From Papilionanthe hookeriana x Papilionanthe teres (Eukaryota; Streptophyta; Magnoliopsida; Asparagales; Orchidaceae), in the NCBI GenBank assembly GCA_022702705.1, contig CM040430.1, positions 79,177,239 to 79,241,238 on the forward strand: a stretch of 64,000 bases of DNA. Reading direction: 5' to 3'. How positions within the stretch are numbered: position 1 is the stretch's first letter; the number at the start of each line of letters is the position of its first letter. The position numbers were made by a program, and so were the translations under genes. Below are positions 34,642 through 46,652 of the stretch, in pieces. The notes under the pieces were generated by a model. The model was not told the origin of the DNA. It worked only from the letters and a program-made list of their open reading frames with translations, and did not search any database.

Positions 34642-35969
34642 CTATTACTTATCCTCAAGTAATTTTAGTTAATACATAAAATAATGATCCACTGTAACGA
34701 GCTTTCTTTCTAGAATACCATAATTTTGATTTAGGTAAGTACAATAGTAAAATTTTCAGAAAGAACTTTGAATAATTCAAGTAAATTATGTAAATGTGGG
34801 GATATCTAGTAGTCAAGTCTAAGAGTTCTAGCCTTCTATTCATTTCAAAAATGACTGTAGATTGTCCTATTAAGACACTTAAAAGGATTACATGAAAAGA
34901 AGTTTATGAGAACACTACTAGTAAAGATGCTAATCCATACATATAAGTTCAGGAAAGTAATTATGTTTTTCCCTTTAGGTAGGTCCAAGTGAAGCCACTT
35001 TTTGATCAGGCATCTCCTCAAGCTTCTCCTCACTTCTATTTTTTTTTTATTTTCTTTTCTTTTCTTTTTTTTTTTTCTTTTCTTTTATTTTTCTTTTAAG
35101 TGAGGATCACTGTATCTGGATAGCCTTTAATGATTTTAAATTTCACCCTTCTCACCCTAAATTTGAAACTTACCACATTCCTTTACCTTATAGGCATTTC
35201 TTTAGCTTATTAATGATTCATCATAGAGTCTCAATCCTTTCCTATCACATAAAATTTTAAGATTCTCAATATTTCAAACATATAATTTTTCTTACTTTGA
35301 ATAGTTGACTATAGTCATATTCTCTTATACCAAATATCTTATCCTACAAAATCACTTTTCATTACCAATTACTTTCATTCAACTTTACAAAATACTTAAA
35401 TAAAATCAAAATATTGTTATCTAAAATTGAGTTCTATTACAGGAAATCAAGTTAATAATTTTGAAAATATTTTTTAAATGAGAACAATTAATAGTTAATT
35501 CTTTCCCTCCCACAAACTTAGGTTTTTAAATATTAATACAATTCAACATGGGAAGAAAGAAAAGATATAAACATATAACTCATACCTCCATATGTTGGGC
35601 TTTTCATACCTTTGAGTTTAAGCAAGTTTTCTCCATAAAGCAGAACAGTAGGCCTGAAATAATTATAAGCATTTATATACACAAATATAGGTTAGAAATT
35701 TATAAGAGAAGAAGTTTTGAAAACATAAAACTTAAACTATGCACAGAACATTAACATCCAACTGTTACTATCACAAATTAAACTAGCAAACCAAACACAT
35801 GAAAACTCTACTATAACATCACATGCATCACAAATCAACATAAAGTTTGCTACAAGTACAACCAAATACACATTACATCACAAATACTAATAAAAAAGAG
35901 TCTCAGGTACATCACAAATACAAAAATCAAATACATGACAAAGTACAATGAAAAATAAAAATACACAAA
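34642..35969 (-). other. E4 3' untranslated region
   Basis: No gene. Conserved block (34985-35155) shared with E1 and E3, a T/C-rich run (35037-35098), and a second PPT-like tract at about 35503-35522. The ORFs on either strand (34655-34843, 34845-35033, 35548-35754) have no counterpart in the sister elements. Confidence 0.7.
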
Positions 35970-37069
35970 CTACCAATCTTCATCTGCAGGAGCTCCACCA
36001 TCACAAGGTTCTTCAGGCTGGTATGGAGTATACTCAGGGTAAGTAAGAAATACAGTGCTAGTTTCTCCCCTAAAAAATCTCATTTGTGCGTCATGATAGG
36101 CTATCTCATATTCTCTATATCGCACTTGATAATCATCGTTTATCTTGTTCCTTACTTCTAGTCCCTCTACTATGGTGTTCAACCTTTCCAACTGATCTAT
36201 AACATCATGCAGAGCAGGCTCCCTAGATGTAGATGGTCTATCATGACTAGAAGAAGGCTCATAAGCTTTCTTACTCCATTTCCAACTTACATGGGCTTCA
36301 TATGTTTTCAGATTTAGTTTACTAATGGGCTTTAGGGGATGGATCACCTCATCATTATCTTCAACTGCTACTCCTGACTGAATGCACAAGGCATGAATCA
36401 GGCTGGGGTGTCCTAGTCCACCTGTAGTCTCTCCTTTTGAAATTGTCAAAATAATTTTATGAATAATAGCCCCAATAGTTATATTCTTCATGTTCTGAAT
36501 ACAGTATTTCAGAATAACTCTATCAATAGTAACCTCGATGTGATGGTTGGTAGCAAAAGTCTTGTAGAAATGAAATAATGTCAGGCTTTTGACATATGAT
36601 TCAAAGTAGAAAGGGGGAAGTTAACTTTTAGCCTTTCTTTAACCTTGTAATCCCCTTTTCCATCAGTCAAAAAGTTTACAATCATATCCAATGCTTCATT
36701 CGTAATAAGAAAATTTTTGTATTCACAAGAAAAATGTGCTCTTAACTGATAAAATGCATTTATACTAGCAGGGGTGAATTCAACCATTTGGCCTCTAACC
36801 AGAATGTATTCACTCTCAGAATAATATAGATTTATATAAAACTCTCTAACAATACCAAGCATCGCTTCAGCAGTGACATAACAAAAAATCTCCCATTGCC
36901 GATTCGCAATAAGTTCTTCCGGCATGCCTCCAGGATTTTCTAAGGCTCTCTTTTGAATACAATTCTTATTGCTAAGAAATGTACTAAAGTGGCAATAAGC
37001 CTTGAACTTCACAAACTTGTTTTCATCATACTCAAATTTCCTCTTCCCCTTTGAAATTCTTGGAGCCAT
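35970..37069 (-). pseudogene. E4 ORF3, second copy (nearly intact)
   Basis: ATG at 37069 (MAPRISKGKRKFEYDENKF). The putative plant transposon protein domain runs through IVREFYINLYYSES, VRGQMVEFTPASINAFYQL, KERLKVNFPLSTLNHMSKA and, after a break, GLGHPSLIHALC. The break is a TGA in place of the Trp codon after SKA (about 36579) plus a frameshift before 36491. The tail is a coiled-coil-like stretch (DVIDQLERLNTIVEGLEVRN) and an acidic end (DGGAPADEDW). About 366 codons. Typical extra ORF of Athila elements. Function unproven; no membrane segment is clear. Confidence 0.82.
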
Positions 37070-37073
37070 TTGT

Positions 37074-37266
37074 CTAAAATACCAAATTTATCCAAATCAA
37101 TTTTAAAATTGCAATGTAATGGACTCCAAGGTAAATTTAAAAAGATAAGAACTCAAAATCCATGAAAAATCTCCAAAGTTTCTCCAAAAACTTCAAAATT
37201 TCAAATCTTCCTAATGTAGGAGATTTCCACGGTCAAAATCGAAAAATTTTAGGTTGTAACTCTTAC
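37074..37266 (-). other. Possible 5'UTR intron before E4 ORF3
   Basis: Minus strand CTTG|GTAAGA ... TATTTTAG|ACAAATGG, 193 nt, with the acceptor 4 nt before the start codon. E1 has a 198-nt counterpart (19602-19799). Splicing is inferred from consensus sites only. Confidence 0.45.
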
Positions 37267-37441
37267 CAAGAGAAGATGAAATCTGAACTTTTCTGGCCAC
37301 GAAATCGCTTTAAATCCAAATGCTAGTTAGCCATAGGTGCGAAAATAGGCCTTGGCTGGAGGTAGAAGATGATGGTTTGGGCAAAAATGGTGGGTCCCAG
37401 GGATAAATTGCGAAAATTTTGAGTTTTAAGCCTTTTTCCCG

Positions 37442-37562
37442 GTCGAACTCTGTCTGACGCTAGCGGCAGCACCGTTCAGTGCATTATTCTACTATAACGG
37501 CCAAACTCTCAGTCTTTTGGTGTGGTCTAACGATGGTGACAGTGTTGTTCGACGCTAGTTCA
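37442..37562 (-). promoter_or_regulatory. U3-like box before E4 ORF3
   Basis: Minus strand GAACTAGCGTCGAAC, then ACTGAGAGTTTGGCCGTT and AATAATGCACTGAACGGTG, parallel to the LTR box at 34322-34445. It lies about 180 nt upstream of the putative intron. Confidence 0.6.
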
Positions 37563-37905
37563 AAAACTGGCCTTCCGACTTTTTTTTGCAATTTTGATCT
37601 TTTCAAGGCCGCTCCGACGTCTAATTAGTCTGCATTGAATAACTTTCTAAAGCCATGTCAAATGATATTTTTTAACACAATCAACACAAAACATCACTTT
37701 CATATATAAAATCCAAGTGTCAGACGCATACACATAATACTAAACATTACACATCATTAAGCCATATAATCTTAAATTCAGCATCACACACAACCGCAAC
37801 ACAATAATGCTGAAAACTAAACAAGAAAGCATTTCTAAATATAACATCCAAACAAAACAAAGCAAAGCAATCAGATACATACACAAAAATACAATAATCA
37901 AGTTT

Positions 37906-39067
37906 TCATTCTTCCTCAGAACTATCATCAATTCTAAGATCTCCAATTGATTGAGCATGAACAAATAGATTGTAGAATGGACGAAACGGAAATTCTTCAG
38001 TAGAATCCTATTCAATCCAACCTTTTCCTCTCATCAATCGAGTCAAATTTCCTTCAAGATATCCAGAATGATCAAAGTGCTCCTTCATTCTCCAATCCAG
38101 ATGATAAAAAGAATCAGATAGATTGTTGATTGCATTCATCATGTGTTGTACTTCCTTCTCCAACTTCTTAATTTTCTTCAAGATAATCTGTGAACTTTCA
38201 GAAAAGTAAGGAGGAATAGGTGTTGACCTCTGAGATGATTGATCTTTAATAATGCTCATGTCATTCATATCACCAACTACCTGGTTACTATATGCATCTA
38301 CTGGGCTATAGGCTTCCATGGTAGAAGTACTCTTTCCCAGTTCTAATATGGCACTGGTGATTGACTACAGAGGAGAAATATGGTGGAAGGATGTCCAAGC
38401 CCATACTTAGATCCGTGAACGATCAATCCCAAAACAGATTTGACAATTATTGAGCCAACATCAATAGACATCCCCATTTGAATACATTAGTTAAGAATAG
38501 CACACTCGTTAGTTACTTTACTGATTTTCCTAGTCGGGAGCAATTTTGCACATATGAAATAATGTAAGTGTTTCGACTTAGGATTTAAAAGTGTGGTTGA
38601 GAAACTTACATACCTGCTATCTCTTATCTCCCATTCATCACTTTCATCCGTCAGATATATGTATATATCATTCATATTGTCCTTCGTCGGGGTAAAATTC
38701 GAATAGTGGCAGATTAGCACATTCTCAATCATGTATAAATCATTAATCTTTGCAAGTGTAAATGTGTCAAACTTACCTCTCACATATAATGATCCTTGGT
38801 TGATTCCATGAAGATTTGCATAGAACTCCTTCACAACCAGGACAATTACAACAGTAGTAGTATAACACATAACTTCCTAACGTCTCTGAACAATAATTTC
38901 ATCAATTCTAGTCATAAGAGAATTCATACCTCGATTTACAAAGCCTTATTCCTTAATCAATCTCGTTTTCGAGATATTTTGTTGAATAGACGATGCGCCT
39001 CGAAACTAACAAACTATTTACGGTTGAAAACTTGAAATCTTAAAGTTTCCATCGAGTCAGAAACCAT
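37906..39067 (-). pseudogene. E4 first ORF3-like paralog, decayed
   Basis: Begins near ATG 39067 (MVSDSMETLRFQVFNRK). The ORF3 domain is readable at 38487-38870 (VVKEFYANLHGIN, VRGKFDTFTLAKINDLYMI, LLNPKSKHLHYFICAKLLP) and 38340-38470 (MSIDVGSIIVKSVLGLI, GLGHPST) after a frameshift. The tail at 38008-38319 has a coiled-coil-like segment (KKIKKLEKEVQHMMNAINNL), a TAG, then an acidic end (DDSSEEE) with TGA at 37906-37908. So E4 carries two related ORF3 genes in tandem after pol. In E1 and E2 only the tail part of the first is evident. Confidence 0.7.
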
Positions 39068-39204
39068 TTGGGCAAGAATTTGGATCTTCCTCTTCGTTCC
39101 TTGGGTAGTTCCTGTGTCTAAGGGGGGTTTTTACGAGTTCTAATGAAGGATTTACTGCATAGAACCACCAAAACTCAAATTTAAAGACGAGATATGGTTT
39201 TCTG

Positions 39205-39252
39205 GATAACGTCACTGTCCGGCGCTGATAACAGCGCCATTCGACACTAGTT
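39205..39252 (-). promoter_or_regulatory. U3-like half box before E4 first ORF3 paralog
   Basis: Minus strand GAACTAGTGTCGAATGGCGC and CAGCGCCGGACAGTGACG, a partial match to 34322-34445. Confidence 0.5.
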
Positions 39253-39493
39253 CAAATTTCGCCAAACTTCACTTCGTTCAAATTCTTTCCAAATTTTGAT
39301 TTGATTCATTTCTTAAATGTTGTTAATGATAATTAAGGAAGAACAAGAATTAATTAAGTAATTAAAAAACACAAATAACACATCAAACAAAGAAAATACT
39401 CAATAACTGTGGTTTGCCCCCCACAAAGCGCTTAGTTTAACGTCGTCAGCCCGACATAACTTTCAGTTATTCAGGTTGATCCAACATTAAAAA

Positions 39494-40999
39494 CTATTTA
39501 AAATTAGGTCTATTGCCTTCAAAATATGGTTTCAATCTTTGGCCATTAACTTTGAATATTTTTTCCAGATTTAGGGTCTTCGATAATCACAGCTCCAAAT
39601 TGATATATGTTTACGATAATGAAAGGTCTTGTTCATCTAGATTTCAGTTTCCCAGGAAATAATTTCAATCTTGTATTGTATAATAAAACTTATTGTCCTA
39701 GTTCAAATTTTTTTTGACAATCTTCCAATCATGCCATATTTTTCTTCTTTCCTTATATATTCTATCATTATCATATGATTCATTTCTGATTTCTTCCAAT
39801 TCATTCAATTGCAACAGTCTCTTCTCACCAGCATCTTTCAAATTAAAATTCAATTTTTTTATCACCCAATATGCTTTATATTCTAATTCAAATGACAAGT
39901 GACAAATTTTTCCAAAGATTAATCTATAAGGGGACATTCCTATAGGAGTTTTATAAGCAGTTATGTATGCCCATAAAGCAGTATCTAATCTAGCAGATCA
40001 ATTCAATTTCTCAGGATTAATGACATTCTCCAAAATTCATTTAACTTCACGATTAGATGCCTCTGCTAAACCATTAGTTTGGGGATGATAAGCTGTAGAA
40101 ATTCTATGTATAATATTATATTTTTCCACCAATCTTTTAATCAGATTATTCTTAAAATGAGATCCTCCATCAGTGATAATTACTCTAGGCATTCCATATC
40201 TTGTGAAAATATTTTTCATAAAAAAACTTGAAACACTTCTAGCATAACACCTAGGTAAAGCTATTGCCTCAATCCATTTTGATACATAATCAACAACAAT
40301 TAGTATATATATATTTCCAAATGAAGGTATAAATGGTCTTATAAAATCTAATCCCCGTGCATCAAAAATTTCAACTTCTAGAGTAAAATTAAGAGGCATT
40401 TCATTTCTTCTAGATATATTGCCTATTCTCTGACATCGATCACAAGTTTTGATAAATCTATAAACATCTCTAAAAAGTGTAGGCCAATAAAATCCAGATT
40501 GCAAAATCTTATGTGCAGTTCTATTAATTCTGAAATGTCCTCCAAATTTAGAATCATGACATTCTCGAATAATTCTTTCAGTTTCTTTATAAGGCGCACA
40601 TCTCCTAATAATAAGATCTTTACATTGCTTGTACATATAAGGATCGTCCCAGAAATAAAATTTAGCATCATGCTTAAACTTTTTCTGTTGTTGCATTGTT
40701 AAGTTAGGTGGTAAAATATTACTAATGATGCAGTTCACAATATCAACATACCACGGTAAAATTCCTTTAATAATATCATACAATTGCTCATCAAGAAAAG
40801 TTTCAGTAATTTCCTTTTTAAAGTCATCCAAATTAGGTTGTTCAAGTCTAGATAAATGATCAGCTATTTGATTATCGACCCCTTTTCTATTAACGATCTC
40901 AAAATGAAATTCTTGCATTAAAAGCATCCATTGAATCAGTTTTGGTTTCGCGTCCTTCTTTTGCATTAAATATTTAATAACAGAATGATCAGTATGCAC
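39494..40999 (-). pseudogene. pol: E4 RNase H end and integrase (catalytic residues kept)
   Basis: Open from 40999 to 40037 (320 codons): RNase H C-terminal strand, then the integrase zinc finger (RECHDSKFGGHF ... CDRCQR, all four ligands present). The catalytic core has Asp in IVVDYVSKWIEA, Asp in IITDGGSHF and Glu in NGLAEASNREVK, so D-D-E is complete. A stop at 40034 interrupts before the C-terminal region (39698-39937, MSPYRLIFGKICHL), which has further shifts near 39700. It ends at TAG 39494-39496. The best-kept enzyme domain of the window. Confidence 0.9.
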
Positions 41000-41118
41000 T
41001 AAACATTTAGCTCCAATAAGTAAGATCTAAATTTTTCAAAGGCATAAACAATAGCTAAAAACTCTCTTTTAGTAGTAGTATAATTAATTTGAGCATCAGT
41101 AAGAGTCTTACTAGCGTA

Positions 41119-41997
41119 CTATATAAATTTTAACATTTTGTCATGTCTTTGCCCTAAAACAAATCCAATAGCATAATCGCTAGCATCAGACATTAATTCA
41201 AATGGTTTCTCCCAGACATGTGAAACTATTATAGGTGCAGCGATTAATTTTTCCTTTAATAGATCGAAAGCTTTTAAGCATTCATCGTTAAAATCACACT
41301 TCCTATCTTTTTCCAAAAGTTGGCATAGAAGCTTCGTAATTTTTTAAAAGTTTTTAATATATCTCCTGTAGAATCCTACATGACTCAAAAAGCTTCTTTC
41401 CCCTCTCACAGTTGTTGGAGGTGGTAATTTTTCTATAATTTGAATCTTTACAGGATCTATGTCCATGCCATATTCAAATATTTCATGCCAAAGCACAATT
41501 CCTCCTGCAACCATAAATTGACACTTTTCCCAGTTTAGGACTAAATTTGTTCTTTCGCATACCACTAAAACTTTTTTTAAGTTGCATAGGCATGCATCAA
41601 ATGAATCACCAAATATTGAGAAATCATCCATAAACTCTTATATTCCATCATCAATTAATTTTCTAAATATTGATGTCATACATCTTTGAAATGTTGTAGG
41701 TGCATTACATAATCCAAAGGGCATCCTTCTAAAAGCAAAAGTTCCATAAGGGCTTATAAATGTAGTCTTCTCTTGATCCTCAGGAGCAATAGGTATTTGG
41801 TGATAACTGGTATATCCATCTAAAAAACAATAGTACTTGTGTCCAGCAAGTCTGTCCAGCATTTGGTCTAAAAATGGTAAAGGAAAGTGATCTTTTCTGG
41901 TGGCGGCGTTTAATTTTCTATAATCAATACATATTCGCCAACCAGTGACTTGTCTTGTCGGTATAATTTCATTTTGATCATTTACATCAACAGTCAC
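41119..41997 (-). pseudogene. pol: E4 reverse transcriptase palm/thumb and RNase H start
   Basis: 41638-41997 holds TGWRICIDYRKLN, LPFLDQMLDRLAGHKY, motif A YCFLDGYTSYHQ and GLCNAPTTFQR. An in-frame TAA (about 41637) sits two codons before the catalytic FMDD box (about 41624-41635). 41344-41631 covers the palm and thumb (NLVLNWEKCQFM, GFYRRYIKNF). After a small shift near 41330, 41119-41316 gives the RNase H start (ELMSDASDYAIG). Catalytic residues are kept, but a stop splits the domain. Confidence 0.9.
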
Positions 41998-41999
41998 TC

Positions 42000-42930
42000 C
42001 TCCTTTCTTAGGAACACAATGAATTGGGTTTACCCAAACACTATCAGAAATATGATATATAATTCCAACATCTAACCACTTTTAAATCTCTTTTTTAACC
42101 ACTTCTTTCATTATTGGGTTCAGTTTCCTTTGTGGATCAACTCTAGGTTTGTGTTGTTCATCCAACAAAGTTCTGTGCATACAGATCGATGGACGGATTC
42201 CTTTAATATCAGCTATGGACCAACCAAAAGCCTTTTTGTATCTTTTTAAGGTGTCCAATAATTTTTGTGCTTGAAATTCATTTAAATCTAAAGACTGGTA
42301 AAGTAGACGATTCTCCTAAAAACATATACTTTAGATGATTAAGGAGAATTTTTAGCTTAAGTTCATGGGGTTTAATGATATATGGAATTAAACTTTTATC
42401 TCCATTTTCCATAGTATCCAATCTTTCAAATTTTTTTCTGAACAAATTCTAACTTTTCATTTGTCACATTATCTAAATCATCTTCATTTTCACTTTCATA
42501 TTCATCCTCACATTCCACATTTTCTTCAAATATTTCCTTAAAATGATATTCTCTTAAATAATAGCAGATTTCAATTCGAAAGCAATCATTATCTTTTTCA
42601 GTTGAAGGGTATTCCATAGATTTTAGAATATTGAAAGTTACCTCTTGGTCATTAACTCTCATAGTTAATTCTCATTTTTGAACATCAATCATAGCTCTCC
42701 AGTAGCAAGGATTGGTCTTCCTAAAATAATTGGAATTTCTTTATCTTCCTCCATATCTAATACAATAAAGTCCACAGGAAAGATAAATTTATCCACCTTT
42801 ACTAATACATCTTCTACAATTCCTTTAGGATAAGTGATAGAACAATTAGCAAGTTGAAGAGTCACAGATGTAGGTGAAATTTCTTCTATTCCCAATCTTT
42901 TGAACGTTGATAAAGGCATAAGATTAATAC
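42000..42930 (-). pseudogene. pol: E4 protease end and PR-RT linker
   Basis: 42689-42919 encodes the protease after the active site (MPLSTFKRLGIEEISPTSVT ... IPIILGRPILATG). The active-site motif just before it reads CDLRAS, so Asp is present but Gly is replaced by Arg. 42426-42662 is the acidic linker (ENVECEDEYESENEDDLDN). 42000-42425 is the linker and RT start, with stops. Confidence 0.82.
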
Positions 42931-44666
42931 TAGCTCTAAGATCACATAAAGCTTTTCCAAAAAATTTCTCAAATGTAGCACACGGGATAGTGAAACTACC
43001 TGGGTCTTTATGTTTTTTAGGAAGCTTCTTCTGAATAATTGCACTACACTAACCTCTAAGTGCAACAGTCTTGTGGTCTTTAAACTTTCTTTCCTTTTTA
43101 AGAATATCCTTCATAAACTTTGCATAATCAGGCATCTGCTCTAATGCTTTAACAAAGGGAATATTAATCTTTAATTTCTTAAGAATATCCAAAAACTTTA
43201 TAAATATTTTATCTCTGTTCCGTTTCTTTAGTCATTAAGGAAAAATAGGAGGTGGTTTTTGAACAGTTATCTTCATTAGTTGTAGTGGATATTTTTCTGG
43301 ATATATCTTATTAGAACCTTTCTCAATGTTCACTTCCTTTCTTTCAACTTCGACTTCGCTTTGAACTCTTGGTTCAAATTCTTTCCCTCTCCTTAATTGA
43401 ATAGCCTTACTTTGTTCTTTATTTTGATCTTTTAGGTTGATCTCAACATTGCTAGGAAGATTTCCATAAGGTCTATTATTAAGCGCAGTAAAGATATGTC
43501 CCAATTGATTCTCAATGTTCTTCATTGCAATGTTTTGAGCTTGAATTTGATTATCCATATTCAGAATCATTTCTTCAGTAAGCAAGTTGTTTTCCTTAAA
43601 TTGTTGATTACTATTAAAACCAGGTGAATAAGAAGGTCTATAATTGGTATTTCCTTGGTTGTTCAGATTTTCAATTGAATTCATAGGATTGTTTCCCCAT
43701 TGCAGGTTAACAATAGCATTGGTGCTATTCCAGTTGCAGTTTGGGTGATTCCTCCAACTAGGATTATAATAATTCGAATAAGGATTATTGACTTTGTTAT
43801 TTATGGCATTCAATGTTTCATAAGACATTTGAGAGTCTATCATCTGTCATGATGAATTTTCTTCTAACATTGGGGGTGTTGGAGAATAATTCATTCCATA
43901 TTGATCTATTCACTTAGAAAGTGAAGCAATTTGAGAGACTATCATAGTTATCACATCAGAATCATGAATACTAGCTACTTTCTTAGGATTTACCAGCTAA
44001 AAGGACCATTCAAAATTATTAGTAGTCATCTCTTCAATTAACCAGTATGCTTCATCAAAAGGTTTTGACATTAATGATCCACCAGCAGCAGTATCGATAA
44101 TCGATCTCAAAGATCCCACAAATCCATTATAAAAGGTTTGAATTATTAACCAGTCTGGTAAAGCATGGTTTGGACACTTCCTCAGAAGATCTTTAAATCT
44201 TTCCCAAGCTTCATATATGGAATCTCCATCAAACTGACTAAAAGATGTGATATCATTCCTCAGCTTAGCAGTTTTATAAGGAGGAAAATATTTTGACTGA
44301 AACTTTTGTGAAAGCTTTCCCCAAGTCTGATAGATCCAGATGCTAACAAATTTAACCACGCCTTAGCCTTATCCCTTAGTGAAAAGGGAAAAGTCTAAGC
44401 CTAACAGCATCGTTTGAAACTCCATCATATTTAAAAGTAGCACACAGTTCCAGAAAACTAGCGAGATGTAAGTTAGGATCTTCATTAGGTATTCCTCTAA
44501 ATGGATTATTCTATACCAATTGGATAATAGCAGGTTTAAGCTCAAATGAATTAGTAGAAACATCAGGATTTTGGATAGTTAAGTGAATTTCATCTGTTGT
44601 TGGATTAACATAATCTCTTAAAGGTCTTGGTATATTTTCATTTTGATTGTTTAAATTGTTCACCAT
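42931..44666 (-). pseudogene. gag: E4 gag, final copy joined to pol
   Basis: ATG at 44666 (MVNNLNNQNENIPRPLRDYV). TAG near 44518 replaces Gln. A small shift near 44365 follows, then the open part 43997-44359 (KTAKLRNDITSFSQFDGDSIYEAWERFKDLLRKCPN region, NHALPDWLIIQTFYNGFVGS). A stop near 43995 leads to the Asn-rich part and linker 43235-43843 (NNPYSNYYNPSWRNHPNCNW; repeated NNQ; RRGKEFEPRVQSEVEVE). Further stops precede the protease. This is the only one of five gag copies continuous with protease. Confidence 0.9.
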
Positions 44667-44699
44667 CTTGTGAGGATTTACAGATTATTTTTGTTGTTT

Positions 44700-44771
44700 T
44701 CAAATTTTTCTAATAGTACACTCTAATTCAGAATCGTAAGTCACTAAACCTATAGATCTGATACTACGCAT
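44700..44771 (-). CDS. Short leader ORF of E4 (23 codons)
   Basis: ATG 44771 to TGA 44700-44702, with motif SIGLVTYDSELECTIRKI, lying between PBS and gag. Same place and motif as the E1 and E5 leader ORFs. The start codon is also kept in the array units near 48250 and 49570, but changed near 46510 (ATC) and 51315 (CTG). Confidence 0.5.
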   Translation of the reverse strand: MRSIRSIGLVTYDSELECTIRKI

Positions 44772-44892
44772 ACAAACACAATAAGCACACTAACAATAAA
44801 CAGACACATAATTATGACTTGCAATTCAAATATAAGATTTCAATTACTACAAAATTAAATTTTAACATTTATCTTTTTGTTTTACCGTACCT

Positions 44893-44909
44893 CCCCGGCA
44901 ACGGCGCCA
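44893..44909 (-). other. PBS of final array unit
   Basis: CCCCGGCAACGGCGCCA on the plus strand, the exact 3' end of plant tRNA-Asp, so the minus strand carries the perfect 17-nt PBS. Confidence 0.9.
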
Positions 44910-44915
44910 AAAACT

Positions 44916-45321
44916 TGGTGCGACTTTTTTAAATTGCCAAAATTTATGAACTCAGATTTAGATATATATATTGATTTAGTTTTATAATGAGTCACACAAT
45001 TAAACGCAAGTATACATATCGCTCAAGTAATACAAGACTTTAGTGGAGTCATGGAATATCGATCTCAGAGGGAGGCTTCAATTTTATGGCGTAGCGTAGA
45101 ATTCACTTATCGAATCACATCATAATTGCAAGTGAGTTTAATTCTTAAAATAAAGAAAAACAGTTGTAGTTACTATTTCTACCAAAATATATTCTAAACT
45201 CTAGCAAGTTAAAGTAACACAAGACTAAATTTATAACAAAGTTCAGTTGCAAGAAAGAGTCTTCCTCCTTTCTAATCATAATGTGATGATTATTATGACA
45301 TAGATCAGTGATGCAAACGTA
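44916..45321 (-). repeat. LTR 3' fragment, array unit 4
   Basis: 406 bp of R/U5 homologous to 32994-33400. It joins gag at 45321/45322. Confidence 0.9.
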
Positions 45322-46405
45322 GAAAACTTCTTTTCCTTAAATTATTCTTTACTATTAAAACCAGGAGGATAAGAAGGTCTATAATTGGTATTTCCTTGGT
45401 TGTTCAGATTTCCAACTAGATTCAAAGGATTATTTCCCCATTGCACGTTAACAACAGTATTGGTGTTATTCCAGTTGCAGTTCGGGTTATTCCTCCAACT
45501 AAGATTATAATAATTCGAATAAGGATTATTGACTTTGTTATTTATGACATTCAATATTTCATAAGACATTTGAGAGTCTATCATCTGTCCTGATGAATTT
45601 TCTTCTAACACTGGGGGTGTTGGAGAATAATTCATTCCATATTGATCTATTTTCTTAGAAAGTGCAGCAATTTGAGAGACTATCATAGTTATCACATCAG
45701 AATCATGAATACTAGCTACTTTCTTAGGATTTACCTGCTAAAAAGGCCATTCAAAATTATTAGTAGCCATCTCTTCAATTAACCAATATGCTTCATCAAA
45801 AGGTTTTGACATTAATGATCCACCAGCAACAGCATCGATAATCAATCTCAAAGATCCCATTAGTCCATTATAAAAGGTTTGAATTGTTAACCGGTCTGGT
45901 AAAGCATAGTTTGGACACTTCCTCAGAAGATATTTAAATCTTTCCCAAGCTTCATATATGAATTCTCCATCAAACCGACTAAAAGATGTGATATCATTCC
46001 TCAGTTTAGCAGTTTTAGAAGGAGGAAAATATTTTGATAGAAACTTTTGTGAAATCTCTCCCCAAATCTGATAGATCCAGATGTTAATGAATTTAACCAT
46101 GCCTTAGCCTTATCCCTTAGTGAAAAAGGGAAAAGTCTAAGCCTAACAGCATCGTTTGAAACTCCATATTTAAAAGTAGCACACAGTTCCAGAAAACTAA
46201 CGAGATGTAAGTTAGGATCTTCATTAGGTATTCCTCTAAATTGATTATTCTATACCATTTGGATAATAGCAGGTTTAAGCTCAATGGAATTAGTAGCAAC
46301 ATCAGGATTTTGCATAGTTAAGTAAATTTCAAATGTTGTTGGATTAACATAATCTCTTAAAGGTCTTGGTATATTTTTATTTTGATTGTTTAAATTGTTA
46401 ACCAT
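45322..46405 (-). pseudogene. gag: Gag fragment, array unit 4
   Basis: ATG at 46405. The stop TAG near 46256 falls at the second Gln of the IIQMVQNN motif. Open blocks are 45738-46100 (AKLRNDITSFSRFDGEFIYE) and 45342-45695 (SQIAALSKKIDQYGMNY). It ends in PSYPPGFNSKE at the joint to the LTR fragment. No protease follows. The leader ORF ATG upstream is changed to ATC. Confidence 0.88.
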
Positions 46406-46629
46406 ATTGTGAGGATTTGCAGATTGTTTTTGTTATTTTCAAATTTTTCTAATAGTACACTCTAATTCAGAATCGTAAGGCACTAAACCTATAGATCCGA
46501 TACTACGGATACAAACACAATAAACACACTAACAATAAACAGACACACAATTATGACTTGCAATTCAAATATAAGATTTCAAATACTACAAAATTAAATT
46601 TTAACAGTTATCTTTTTTTTACCGTACCT

Positions 46630-46646
46630 CCCCGGCAACGGTGCCA
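46630..46646 (-). other. PBS, array unit
   Basis: CCCCGGCAACGGTGCCA on the plus strand; one mismatch to tRNA-Asp. Confidence 0.85.
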
Positions 46647-46652
46647 AAAACT

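Noticed and set aside
37740..38015. Hydrophobic 91-residue minus-strand ORF that could look like an envelope membrane segment
   Set aside because: It is a shifted frame over the end and downstream spacer of the first ORF3 paralog. Hydrophobicity follows from T-rich sequence, and it has no equivalent in E1 or E2.
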